The position numbers and the translations under genes were made by a program. Shown piece after piece: positions 1-3,936 of a stretch of 8,880 nt of DNA (positions within the stretch are counted from its first letter, which is position 1; each line of letters starts with the position of its first letter). The notes under the pieces were generated by a model. That model worked only from the letters and a program-made list of their open reading frames with translations. It ran no database searches and was not told where the DNA came from. Origin of the DNA: an uncultured Bacteroidota bacterium (GTDB lineage: Bacteria > Bacteroidota > Bacteroidia > UBA7662); contig CAIVQI010000123.1 in NCBI GenBank assembly GCA_903908015.1, forward strand, positions 1 through 8,880, written 5' to 3'.

Positions 1-11
1 AATTCGGACAT
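1..11 (-). CDS. 5' end of a leftward gene, cut by the window edge
   Basis: On the minus strand an ATG at 11-9 is followed by codons reading M-S-E before the window ends. An AAGGAAAC sequence lies just upstream at the usual SD distance, and the next gene to the right (263 to 39) carries the same AAGGAAAC upstream of its ATG. Only three codons are visible, so nothing can be said about function. It is called because of the good ribosome-binding site, the strand agreement and the short gap (27 bp) after the stop of the upstream gene. Confidence 0.5.
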
Positions 12-38
12 GGTGTTTCCTTATTAACGGTTGGACAA

Positions 39-263
39 TTAATCGATTAGCAACAGGGAGGTGCGGCGCATAAGCTTCTCCGCAGCTTTCGGATTCTCAA
101 GCAGCATGGTCGCTACAGTGCTCTCCAGATAACCCAACAAAAAAGCAGTCCGGCCGAGCGGCTCGTCAGCCTTGATAATTTCACGCTTGACGGCAGCATG
201 CTCAACAGCTTTCAAATAAGCCGAAACAATTTCCGAAGCTTCTTGGTGCGATTCAAATTTCAT
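39..263 (-). CDS. hypothetical protein, 74 aa, helical
   Basis: I do not recognise this protein. It starts MKFESHQEASEIVSAYLKAV and seems wholly alpha-helical, with a central segment around residues 33-50 (DEPLGRTAFLLGYLESTV) that is probably the conserved core. There are no cysteines, signal peptide or membrane segment. The start at 263 is supported by AAGGAAA about 4 bases upstream. The gene has its own promoter (TTGCCA-N16-TAGAAT, minus strand, 318-291) and a palindromic operator at 331-357, giving a leader of about 21 nt. The preceding gene on the same strand ends inside that operator with no visible terminator, so readthrough from the upstream operon is possible as a second source of mRNA. 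Confidence 0.75.
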   Translation of the reverse strand: MKFESHQEASEIVSAYLKAVEHAAVKREIIKADEPLGRTAFLLGYLESTVATMLLENPKAAEKLMRRTSLLLID

Positions 264-290
264 TTGGTTTCCTTACTTACTATGCTTCGC

Positions 291-318
291 ATTCTACAGG
301 TTCTGGAGGATTTGGCAA
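291..318 (-). promoter_or_regulatory. sigma-70-type promoter for the 263-39 gene
   Basis: Read on the minus strand: -35 TTGCCA at 318-313, a 16-bp spacer, -10 TAGAAT at 296-291. Predicted transcription start is near 284, about 21 nt before the ATG. The 39 bp at 282-320 match the promoter at 1087-1125 at 37 of 39 positions, including the spacer. Confidence 0.7.
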
Positions 319-330
319 GCATTGTACCAG

Positions 331-357
331 AATAGTTGACCGGATTGGTAGTCTATT
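331..357. promoter_or_regulatory. palindromic 27-bp operator-like site (site 1)
   Basis: AATAGTTGACC (331-341), spacer ggatt, GGTAGTCTATT (347-357). One arm is perfect and the other matches in 8 of 11 positions. It lies 12 bp upstream of the minus-strand -35 box at 318-313. The stop codon (TAG, minus strand 355-353) of the upstream gene is built into its right arm. Confidence 0.65.
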
Positions 358-577
358 CCTCTTCCTCTTCCTCTTCAAGCTCATGCCGGACATGGTCCCG
401 AAGCTCTCGCCAATCTATTGCTCCAAGGTCAATAAAGTCCCGTAGGACACCAGGGAGCTGGTCTACCTGTTCCTCCAGGTATTCCTTGGCATAGTCCAGG
501 TCCGTCAGGGACTCCGGATTAAACCATACATTGACCAACCAGGTTTCACGATTACGCCAACCATTACATCCACTCAT
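353..577 (-). CDS. small phage protein with NGWxNxETW motif (DUF7249-like)
   Basis: The 74-aa protein begins MSGCNGWRNRETWLVNVWFN. The NGWxNxETWxVxxWx block at residues 5-17 is, from memory, the signature of a widespread family of small phage proteins of unknown function (DUF7249-like). The rest is helical and ends in a run of seven glutamates, so the tail is extremely acidic. An ATG 24 bases further upstream (601) is open, but AAGGAG six bases before 577 and the position of the family motif favour 577. It is the third gene of the leftward operon from the promoter at 1123-1096. Its stop falls inside operator site 1. Function unknown. Confidence 0.8.
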   Translation of the reverse strand: MSGCNGWRNRETWLVNVWFNPESLTDLDYAKEYLEEQVDQLPGVLRDFIDLGAIDWRELRDHVRHELEEEEEEE

Positions 578-594
578 TCTAAACTCCTTGTTTT

Positions 595-858
595 TTACCA
601 AGCGTGGTAGATAACCATATGATCTACCTTCGTCACAGCCTCACCACCGACAGGACGGTACACCTGCTGCTCGCCATCCCACTGGTCTTGGTCGAACAGC
701 TTGTCCTCAGGACCCACCGCAACAAACCGAACAACCCGGCCTGTATGGTGGCTCTCCACGAAAAAGCTTGATGGCATACCGAAAAAATCGCTGTCAAGCT
801 TGAGAACCCTGCGGCTCTTGTCATACTCACAGCGCTCAAGGGATACGGTGGGAATCAT
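595..858 (-). CDS. conserved small phage protein (FFGMP/SHHTGR type)
   Basis: 87 aa, mostly beta-strand in character: MIPTVSLERCEYDKSRRVLK, then DFFGMPSSFFVESHHTGRVV around residues 24-43, LFDQDQWDGEQQVYRPV around 54-70, and VDHMVIYHAW at the C-terminus. I recall this motif order from conserved hypothetical proteins of marine T4-like phages; its role is not known. The start chosen is ATG 858, with AAGGA six bases upstream, in place of a TTG two codons earlier. The ATG overlaps the stop of the preceding gene by four bases (ATGA), so translation is probably coupled. Second gene of the leftward operon. Confidence 0.8.
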   Translation of the reverse strand: MIPTVSLERCEYDKSRRVLKLDSDFFGMPSSFFVESHHTGRVVRFVAVGPEDKLFDQDQWDGEQQVYRPVGGEAVTKVDHMVIYHAW

Positions 859-1088
859 AACCAATCCTTATAAAAACCGCTACGCTCATTGTCATTATAA
901 CCGGCGGTGTATGCGACAATCTGCTCGGCTGTCATTTCACCTAATGAAACCATCTCGGAGGTGGAAGTACCACCTTTGAAATAGTGCGGGCTGAAGCTGC
1001 GGCGATAATAACTGTCGCATTGACCCCGGTCATAGGGGCCGCCATGTCGTTGGTCGTAGCTCACTTCGTTTTCCTTTTTAATCATCAT
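855..1088 (-). CDS. conserved small phage protein (HGGPYDRG type), predicted leaderless mRNA
   Basis: 77 aa starting MMIKKENEVSYDQ. It has HGGPYDRG at residues 15-22, then DSYYRR and PHYFKGGT, followed by MTAEQIVAYTAGYND. From memory this arrangement is typical of a small conserved phage family of unknown function. The open frame extends to an ATG at 1097, but that ATG overlaps the -10 box (TACAAT, minus 1101-1096) and would not be transcribed. The ATG at 1088 lies exactly seven bases after the -10 box, where transcription should begin, so the message is predicted to be leaderless; a second ATG follows at 1085. First gene of the leftward operon, with operator site 2 upstream. Confidence 0.8.
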   Translation of the reverse strand: MMIKKENEVSYDQRHGGPYDRGQCDSYYRRSFSPHYFKGGTSTSEMVSLGEMTAEQIVAYTAGYNDNERSGFYKDWL

Positions 1089-1095
1089 GCTTCGC

Positions 1096-1123
1096 ATTGT
1101 ACAGGTTCTGAAGGATTTGGCAA
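1096..1123 (-). promoter_or_regulatory. promoter of the leftward operon, leaderless type
   Basis: Minus strand: -35 TTGCCA (1123-1118), 16-bp spacer, -10 TACAAT (1101-1096), then seven bases and ATGATG. The operator half-site (GGTCAACTATT on this strand, 1144-1134) lies exactly 10 bp upstream of the -35. Confidence 0.75.
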
Positions 1124-1133
1124 GCGTCCATGA

Positions 1134-1160
1134 AATAGTTGACCAATCTACTATGATAAT
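1134..1160. promoter_or_regulatory. operator-like site shared by two divergent promoters (site 2)
   Basis: AATAGTTGACC (1134-1144), spacer aatct, then a poorly matching second arm ACTATGATAAT (1150-1160). If the full 27-bp frame is used, the minus-strand -35 is 10 bp to the left (gap 1124-1133) and the plus-strand -35 is 10 bp to the right (gap 1161-1170). The symmetry supports one protein controlling both directions. Confidence 0.6.
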
Positions 1161-1170
1161 TTCCTAATGC

Positions 1171-1198
1171 TTGCCATTTTCTCCGGTTCTGTCATAAT
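1171..1198 (+). promoter_or_regulatory. promoter for the 1230 gene
   Basis: -35 TTGCCA (1171-1176), 16-bp pyrimidine-rich spacer, -10 CATAAT (1193-1198) with an upstream TGT that resembles an extended -10. Predicted start near 1205, giving a ~25-nt leader. Confidence 0.7.
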
Positions 1199-1229
1199 AA
1201 CATCATCTTAACAGTGAACGCAAGAAAAT

Positions 1230-1472
1230 ATGCAAAAAACTCAAACGTATTCATCCAATGAATGCAACGAATATAACATCATTATCGATAATATTGTAGT
1301 TGCATATTATATTGAACACTTCAAAAATCCAAATGATGATACTATTCTAGACAATCCAATATTTGAAATTTACTATAATTTCAATAATGAAACCGAAGAA
1401 TTTGAGTCTTCCCTCGTAACCGAATATTATGACGACCTCCAATCCATCATAGAAGATTTACAATATGCATAA
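1230..1472 (+). CDS. highly acidic hypothetical protein, 80 aa
   Basis: I do not recognise the family. The protein starts MQKTQTYSSNECNEYNIIID. It contains about 17 Asp/Glu residues and only two lysines with no arginine, so its net charge is near -15; Tyr, Asn and Ile are also over-represented. The acidic residues are spread along the chain and not confined to a tail. The DNA is visibly more AT-rich than its neighbours, with AAT, ATT and GAA codons dominating, which suggests separate ancestry. It stands alone behind its own promoter and is followed by a hairpin (1479-1504). No strong SD is seen, only an A-rich stretch before the ATG. A small, monomeric, strongly acidic phage protein could be a DNA mimic (antirestriction or anti-nuclease), but that is inference. 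Confidence 0.7.
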   Translation: MQKTQTYSSNECNEYNIIIDNIVVAYYIEHFKNPNDDTILDNPIFEIYYNFNNETEEFESSLVTEYYDDLQSIIEDLQYA

Positions 1473-1478
1473 TTTCGG

Positions 1479-1504
1479 GTAGTGTTGTTTTCTTACAACA
1501 CTAC
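1479..1504 (+). terminator. 10-bp perfect hairpin, possible terminator
   Basis: GTAGTGTTGT (1479-1488), loop tttctt, ACAACACTAC (1495-1504). The stem is perfect, but no T-run follows on the plus strand, so an intrinsic terminator is not certain. It sits 6 bases after the stop of the acidic-protein gene and its right arm touches the next operator/promoter (1510-1547), so it may insulate the two units or be a protein-binding palindrome. Confidence 0.45.
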
Positions 1505-1520
1505 AGTCCGGTCAAGTATT
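1494..1520. promoter_or_regulatory. operator half-site overlapping a -35 box (site 3)
   Basis: GGTCAAGTATT (1510-1520) differs from the consensus arm at one base. Its last two bases are the first two of the -35 TTGACA (1519-1524). The left arm at 1494-1504 does not match and is instead the right side of the hairpin. Confidence 0.5.
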
Positions 1521-1547
1521 GACATGGAGCTGGAATAGTGGTATAAT
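1519..1547 (+). promoter_or_regulatory. strong consensus promoter of leader RNA copy A
   Basis: -35 TTGACA (1519-1524), 17-bp spacer, -10 TATAAT (1542-1547): a perfect sigma-70 consensus. Predicted start is near 1554, at the beginning of the conserved RNA segment, and well upstream of a second promoter at 1638-1665. Confidence 0.8.
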
Positions 1548-1553
1548 GGGACC

Positions 1554-1601
1554 TATTCGAAAGCAGGCCTGGGATGCACACGGAGGCTGCCCGTCATTTT
1601 T
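1554..1601 (+). ncRNA. putative small RNA / leader RNA, copy A
   Basis: Positions 1551-1595 align without gaps to 2990-3034 (35 of 45 identical, the first 15 bases perfect: ACCTATTCGAAAGCA). In both places the segment starts two or three bases after a perfect TATAAT -10 box, so the homology coincides with the predicted 5' end of a transcript. A short ACGG/CCGT stem (1580-1583 with 1591-1594) is followed by TTTTT at 1597-1601, which could end a ~48-nt RNA weakly; otherwise the transcript continues into the gp88-like gene as a ~119-nt leader. No known RNA family is recognised. It could also encode the start of a peptide (see findings). Confidence 0.4.
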
Positions 1602-1627
1602 ATACCATACCAAATTGGTCAACTATT
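1601..1627. promoter_or_regulatory. operator-like site 4
   Basis: Right arm GGTCAACTATT (1617-1627) is perfect; the spacer is aaatt and the left arm TATACCATACC matches in 6 of 11. The centre ACCAAATTGGT is itself a perfect palindrome. It lies 10 bp upstream of the -35 at 1638. Site 7 (3598-3624) shares the same left arm and spacer. Confidence 0.6.
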
Positions 1628-1637
1628 CCATGGATGG

Positions 1638-1665
1638 TTGCCATTTCCTCCAAACCTGTCATAAT
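1638..1665 (+). promoter_or_regulatory. leaderless-type promoter of the gp88-like gene
   Basis: -35 TTGCCA (1638-1643), 16-bp spacer, -10 CATAAT (1660-1665), then exactly seven bases to the ATG at 1673. This is the same geometry as the promoters at 1123-1096 (minus) and 3116-3143. Confidence 0.75.
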
Positions 1666-1672
1666 TCAAACC

Positions 1673-2326
1673 ATGATAAATCACTTAAGCAAAACCTCAA
1701 AGCTGGACGGTATCCTGTCCTGGTCCCTCCAGGCTATCGAAACCTGCGCCGGCTCTGTAGGTCCTGATGGTAAGCTGGTACCTGCTTGCTCTGGATGCTA
1801 TGCAACTACCGGTTGCTATAACTTCAAGGGCACCAAGCAGGTCCGTTCAGACAACAAGCAAGCCTGGAAGGCTGACGGCTGGGTGGACACCATGGTGGCT
1901 GCTCTTGCTAAGGCCAAGTATTTCCGCTGGTTTGATTCTGGGGATATCTACTCCCTTGGCCTTGCTGAGAAAATGTACCTGGTAATGCAGCGTACACCTC
2001 ACGTAAAGCATTGGCTGCCTACCCGTATGGCCAAATTCTCCAAATTCAAGGCCATATTGGATAGAATGCAGGCTTTGCCTAACGTCATGGTACGGTTTTC
2101 ATCCGATGCCGTGGACGGTACCTACACCAAGGGTGTGCATGGTTCAACCATACTCCCTAATGCTGACGAAGCACCCTCGGACATTTTTGTATGCGGTGCT
2201 TACCAGCGGAATGGCAAATGCGATGGTTGCCGGGCTTGCTATGATAAGACCATTCCTGTCATCGGTTACCCAGCCCACGGCAGGAAAATGGCAAAGGTAA
2301 TCCGCCTGGCTGTTGCCACCCACTGA
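1673..2326 (+). CDS. gp88-like cysteine-rich phage protein
   Basis: 217 aa. The order of motifs fits the phage 'gene product 88' family as I remember it: LSWSLQAIETCAG near the N-terminus, CxxCYA (ACSGCYATTGCY, residues 38-49), then RWFDSGDIYS, a HWLPTRMAKF segment, RFSSDA, and a C-terminal cluster VCGAYQ...CDGCRACY ending in GYPAHGRKMAK. Cysteines sit at 25, 39, 42, 48 and at 174, 183, 186, 189, which could bind a metal or an iron-sulfur cluster; this is inference. No biochemical role is established to my knowledge. The open frame runs back to an ATG at 1574, but that crosses the operator and promoter. The ATG at 1673, at the predicted transcription start, is preferred, making the mRNA leaderless. 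A second, longer transcript from 1519-1547 would carry a ~119-nt leader. The next gene's promoter lies in its last codons. Confidence 0.85.
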   Translation: MINHLSKTSKLDGILSWSLQAIETCAGSVGPDGKLVPACSGCYATTGCYNFKGTKQVRSDNKQAWKADGWVDTMVAALAKAKYFRWFDSGDIYSLGLAEKMYLVMQRTPHVKHWLPTRMAKFSKFKAILDRMQALPNVMVRFSSDAVDGTYTKGVHGSTILPNADEAPSDIFVCGAYQRNGKCDGCRACYDKTIPVIGYPAHGRKMAKVIRLAVATH

Positions 2327-2341
2327 TTTTTATGTTATAAT
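2313..2341 (+). promoter_or_regulatory. promoter embedded in the end of the gp88-like gene
   Basis: -35 TTGCCA (2313-2318) is made from codons of the gp88-like gene; 17-bp spacer; -10 TATAAT (2336-2341). Predicted start at 2347-2349, coinciding with an ATG at 2348. No operator motif is present. Confidence 0.65.
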
Positions 2342-2362
2342 ACATGTATGAAAGGACAATGC

Positions 2363-2872
2363 ATGGAAATTCCAACCTTCTCCAATGTGGGCGAGATGCT
2401 CAATTTTATCAATAATTCGGTCAAACCTGCCGACCATTTTAAGCTTGCCAAATCCCTAGGATTCAAGCCTTCCAATAAGGCAGAAGCCAAGCTCTATGCG
2501 GATTATATCATTCAAGGGAAAACCAAGGGACTCACCGGTCCGTCCTTGCTAATGTACGTGGAGCAGGGAGTCCAAAAAATTCTCAGGACCCCGTACCTAG
2601 TACCAAATAGCGAGCCCATCGTGGCACCTATTGAATCAGTGGCCAAGGCCACCAAGGCACCTAAGGCTGCCAAGGCACCTAAGGCTGCCAAGGCACCTAA
2701 GGCTGCCAAGGCACCTAAGGCCAAACGGGTCAAGCATCCGGACTTTGCTATCGTTGCCCGTCCAGACCGTGGCGGCTTCGAAGGCTGGTATGGTGGCAAG
2801 GCAGAAGCCTTCCGACCAACCAAGGAAAAGGTGCTGGCTTTCTTCCAGAAAAAGTACGGTAAGACCTCCTAA
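2363..2872 (+). CDS. Lys/Ala/Pro-repeat protein, possible DNA-binding
   Basis: 169 aa. Residues 1-90 are a helical domain (MEIPTFSNVGEMLNFINNSV...). Residues 95-123 form a low-complexity linker with KAPKAA repeats encoded by tandem copies of an 18-bp unit (2654-2722). The C-terminal ~45 residues (HPDFAIVARPDRGGFEGWYG...) look like a compact globular domain. The linker resembles the tails of histone H1-like and other basic nucleic-acid-binding proteins, so DNA or RNA binding is plausible but not shown. Start choice: ATG 2363 has AAAGGA six bases upstream; an in-frame ATG at 2348 coincides with the predicted transcription start and could give a leaderless form five residues longer. A strong intrinsic terminator follows. 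Confidence 0.8.
   Translation: MEIPTFSNVGEMLNFINNSVKPADHFKLAKSLGFKPSNKAEAKLYADYIIQGKTKGLTGPSLLMYVEQGVQKILRTPYLVPNSEPIVAPIESVAKATKAPKAAKAPKAAKAPKAAKAPKAKRVKHPDFAIVARPDRGGFEGWYGGKAEAFRPTKEKVLAFFQKKYGKTS
2654..2722 (+). repeat. 18-bp tandem repeat inside a coding region
   Basis: Unit AAGGCACCTAAGGCTGCC occurs at 2654-2671, 2672-2689 and 2690-2707 as exact copies, followed by 15 bases of a fourth copy (2708-2722) that changes in its last base. It encodes KAPKAA. Exact identity implies recent expansion or slippage, so copy number may vary between relatives. Confidence 0.95.
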
Positions 2873-2896
2873 TATCTCCTCGGAGGTTCCTACGGA

Positions 2897-2923
2897 CCCA
2901 GAGCCACAAGCTCTGGGTTTTTT
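2897..2923 (+). terminator. strong rho-independent terminator
   Basis: Stem CCCAGAGC (2897-2904), loop cacaa, GCTCTGGG (2910-2917), followed by TTTTTT (2918-2923). An eight-base perfect GC-rich stem with a T-run ends the transcripts that carry the gp88-like and Lys/Ala/Pro-repeat genes and separates them from the next operator at 2931. Confidence 0.93.
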
Positions 2924-2930
2924 CGGTTCC

Positions 2931-2957
2931 AATAGTTGACCAATCCGGTAGACAATG
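2931..2957. promoter_or_regulatory. operator-like site 5
   Basis: AATAGTTGACC (2931-2941), spacer aatcc, GGTAGACAATG (2947-2957; 7 of 11). It lies two bases upstream of the -35 at 2960, the close-contact geometry. Confidence 0.65.
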
Positions 2958-2959
2958 GC

Positions 2960-2987
2960 TTGCCGGTCCCTCTGGTACCTGTATAAT
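2960..2987 (+). promoter_or_regulatory. promoter of leader RNA copy B
   Basis: -35 TTGCCG (2960-2965), 16-bp spacer, -10 TATAAT (2982-2987). Predicted start near 2994, at the beginning of the second conserved RNA segment. Confidence 0.75.
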
Positions 2988-2993
2988 ACACCT

Positions 2994-3078
2994 ATTCGAA
3001 AGCAAGACTGGGGTGGACGCTGGGGCTGCACGCTTGATCCGTGGCTATCAACAGCCCACGCTCGATAGTTATTTTCAA
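2994..3078 (+). ncRNA. putative small RNA / leader RNA, copy B
   Basis: The first ~41 bases are homologous to copy A at 1554. Here a better stem can be drawn: GGGCTG (3023-3028) with CAGCCC (3052-3057), an internal five-base bulge, then TTGAT (3034-3038) with ATCAA (3047-3051) and an eight-base loop. An AT-rich stretch with TTATTTTC follows (3069-3076), a possible weak end. If transcription continues, it becomes a ~157-nt leader of the gene at 3151. The 3' end is a guess, no RNA family is recognised, and the GTG-started frame at 3013 inside it is a competing reading. Confidence 0.4.
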
Positions 3079-3105
3079 TTTACCATAGCACTCCGGTCAA
3101 CTATT
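3079..3105. promoter_or_regulatory. operator half-site (site 6)
   Basis: Right arm GGTCAACTATT (3095-3105) is perfect; the left arm matches poorly. It is 10 bp upstream of the -35 at 3116, as in sites 2 and 4. Confidence 0.55.
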
Positions 3106-3115
3106 CCAAACACGC

Positions 3116-3143
3116 TTGCCAACCACACCGATATCTGTATAAT
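3116..3143 (+). promoter_or_regulatory. leaderless-type promoter of the 3151 gene
   Basis: -35 TTGCCA (3116-3121), 16-bp spacer, -10 TATAAT (3138-3143), then the seven bases gcaaagc and ATGATG. The minus-strand promoter at 1096 ends almost identically (gcgaagc, ATGATG). Confidence 0.75.
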
Positions 3144-3150
3144 GCAAAGC

Positions 3151-3360
3151 ATGATGAAAACTTCAGAAGCACTGCGGATAGTCAATGAATTTGGCGGCTG
3201 GCATGGATTGGATTCATTCATGGAAACGGTCGAATTGATAGATTATCTCATGAAGGGCCCAGAGCTGGTGCGAAAATCAATGGTTTCGGATAGACTGGCT
3301 GAAGCGTATCTTATTGCTGTCGGCGAGTGGGAAGCCTTTGAGGGCCGGCAGGGAGAATAA
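3151..3360 (+). CDS. hypothetical protein, 69 aa, predicted leaderless mRNA
   Basis: I do not recognise this protein. It starts MMKTSEALRIVNEFGGWHGL and is predicted to be helical throughout, with a slightly acidic C-terminus (EWEAFEGRQGE). The frame is open upstream to a GTG at 3013, but that would read through leader RNA copy B, operator site 6 and the promoter. The ATG at 3151 sits at the predicted transcription start, seven bases after the -10. A second ATG follows at once, as in the gene at 1088. No SD is present, in keeping with a leaderless message. No close neighbour shares its strand downstream except a doubtful ORF. Confidence 0.7.
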   Translation: MMKTSEALRIVNEFGGWHGLDSFMETVELIDYLMKGPELVRKSMVSDRLAEAYLIAVGEWEAFEGRQGE

Positions 3361-3364
3361 TAGA

Positions 3365-3673
3365 ATGGCTCTAGGATTATCTCGGGCAAAGTCTAAGACT
3401 CAATTCCTGCAATATACTTGCGAAAACCCTAGCGATTTTGCAATATCCTGCGAATATTCTGCTATTTTACGCAATATTCCTTCCTATATGATTACCGAGC
3501 AGTATAAATTCCTACCGTTCAGTATGCTCCATGTAAGTATAGTCTCACCTGGTGATATAGTGTTTATTGAGCGAGATGTCGTTTTCCTACAACATTCTAT
3601 ATCATACCAAATTGGTCAACATATCTTGTCTGGTACTACTAATTCGTGTATAATGCATTCATTGATTCAGTGA
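3365..3673 (+). CDS. doubtful ORF, 102 aa, in an otherwise gene-poor stretch
   Basis: The stretch 3361-3683 has no clear gene. This frame starts at ATG 3365, five bases after the previous stop, with GGGAG about ten bases upstream. The predicted protein (MALGLSRAKSKTQFLQYTCE...) has no recognisable domain, and its last ~25 codons run across operator site 7 and the promoter at 3626-3654, as the false upstream frames at 1574 and 3013 do. Base composition is AT-rich and part of the DNA (3408-3480) is internally repetitive. It may be a real, fast-evolving or decaying gene, or a non-coding spacer that is open by chance. I lean slightly against coding. Confidence 0.35.
   Translation: MALGLSRAKSKTQFLQYTCENPSDFAISCEYSAILRNIPSYMITEQYKFLPFSMLHVSIVSPGDIVFIERDVVFLQHSISYQIGQHILSGTTNSCIMHSLIQ
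3598..3624. promoter_or_regulatory. operator-like site 7
   Basis: Right arm GGTCAACATAT (3614-3624), spacer aaatt, left arm TATATCATACC. Left arm and spacer are nearly those of site 4. One base separates it from the -35 at 3626. Confidence 0.55.
3626..3654 (+). promoter_or_regulatory. promoter of the 3684-5488 gene run
   Basis: -35 TTGTCT (3626-3631, a weaker match), 17-bp spacer, -10 TATAAT (3649-3654). Predicted start near 3661, giving a ~23-nt leader. Confidence 0.65.
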
Positions 3674-3683
3674 GATATAGCAA

Positions 3684-3926
3684 ATGAATGATTTTCCAGT
3701 GGTCTTATATAACTATGTCAGCCCTCCTTGGGAAATGTCGTTATACAAGGGCATTCCAATCCATATGATGGACTATTATCTTCCCATTATTCGTTCCATG
3801 CATAATTGCAAGCTACGGGTGAAGTATCGTGGTCCTCGGAAGCATCGGAATTGTAGTGCGGTGAATCGTGCTGCTACTTGCCTGAAGGCTGATGCGGTTT
3901 CTTTTGCTGTGTATAAAGCTCGATAG
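3684..3926 (+). CDS. small phage protein with KYRGPR...CLKADA...AVY
   Basis: 80 aa. The N-terminal half (MNDFPVVLYNYVSPPWEMSL) is not recognised. The C-terminal half, RVKYRGPRKHRNCS then ATCLKADAVSFAVYKAR, resembles a short conserved segment I recall in other small phage proteins of unknown function. It has a net positive C-terminus. No strong SD is visible before ATG 3684 (GTGAGA is the best candidate); a second ATG lies one codon on in another frame. It is the first gene of a run of seven read from the promoter at 3626. Its last codons share a 16-bp exact repeat with the end of the next gene. Confidence 0.72.
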   Translation: MNDFPVVLYNYVSPPWEMSLYKGIPIHMMDYYLPIIRSMHNCKLRVKYRGPRKHRNCSAVNRAATCLKADAVSFAVYKAR

Positions 3927-3936
3927 GAGTATATCA

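Noticed and set aside
1551..1601. TTCGAAA in the leader segment as the T-arm of a tRNA
   Set aside because: No acceptor, D-arm or anticodon arm can be folded around it, and the homologous copy at 2990 does not fold as a tRNA either.
1574..1672. N-terminal extension of the gp88-like protein from ATG 1574
   Set aside because: It crosses operator site 4 and the leaderless promoter, has no SD, and resembles no part of the family; kept only as a finding.
1519..1767. Open frame of 82 codons crossing the promoter region
   Set aside because: Its start lies within the -35 of the promoter at 1519-1547, and most of it overlaps the gp88-like gene in another frame.
2654..2722. Tandem repeats as a possible CRISPR or iteron array
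   Set aside because: The repeats are directly adjacent with no spacers and encode an in-frame KAPKAA linker.
2512..3031. Long minus-strand frames opposite the Lys/Ala/Pro-repeat gene
   Set aside because: They are open because the 18-bp repeats are open in several frames; they lack SDs and cross the strong terminator.
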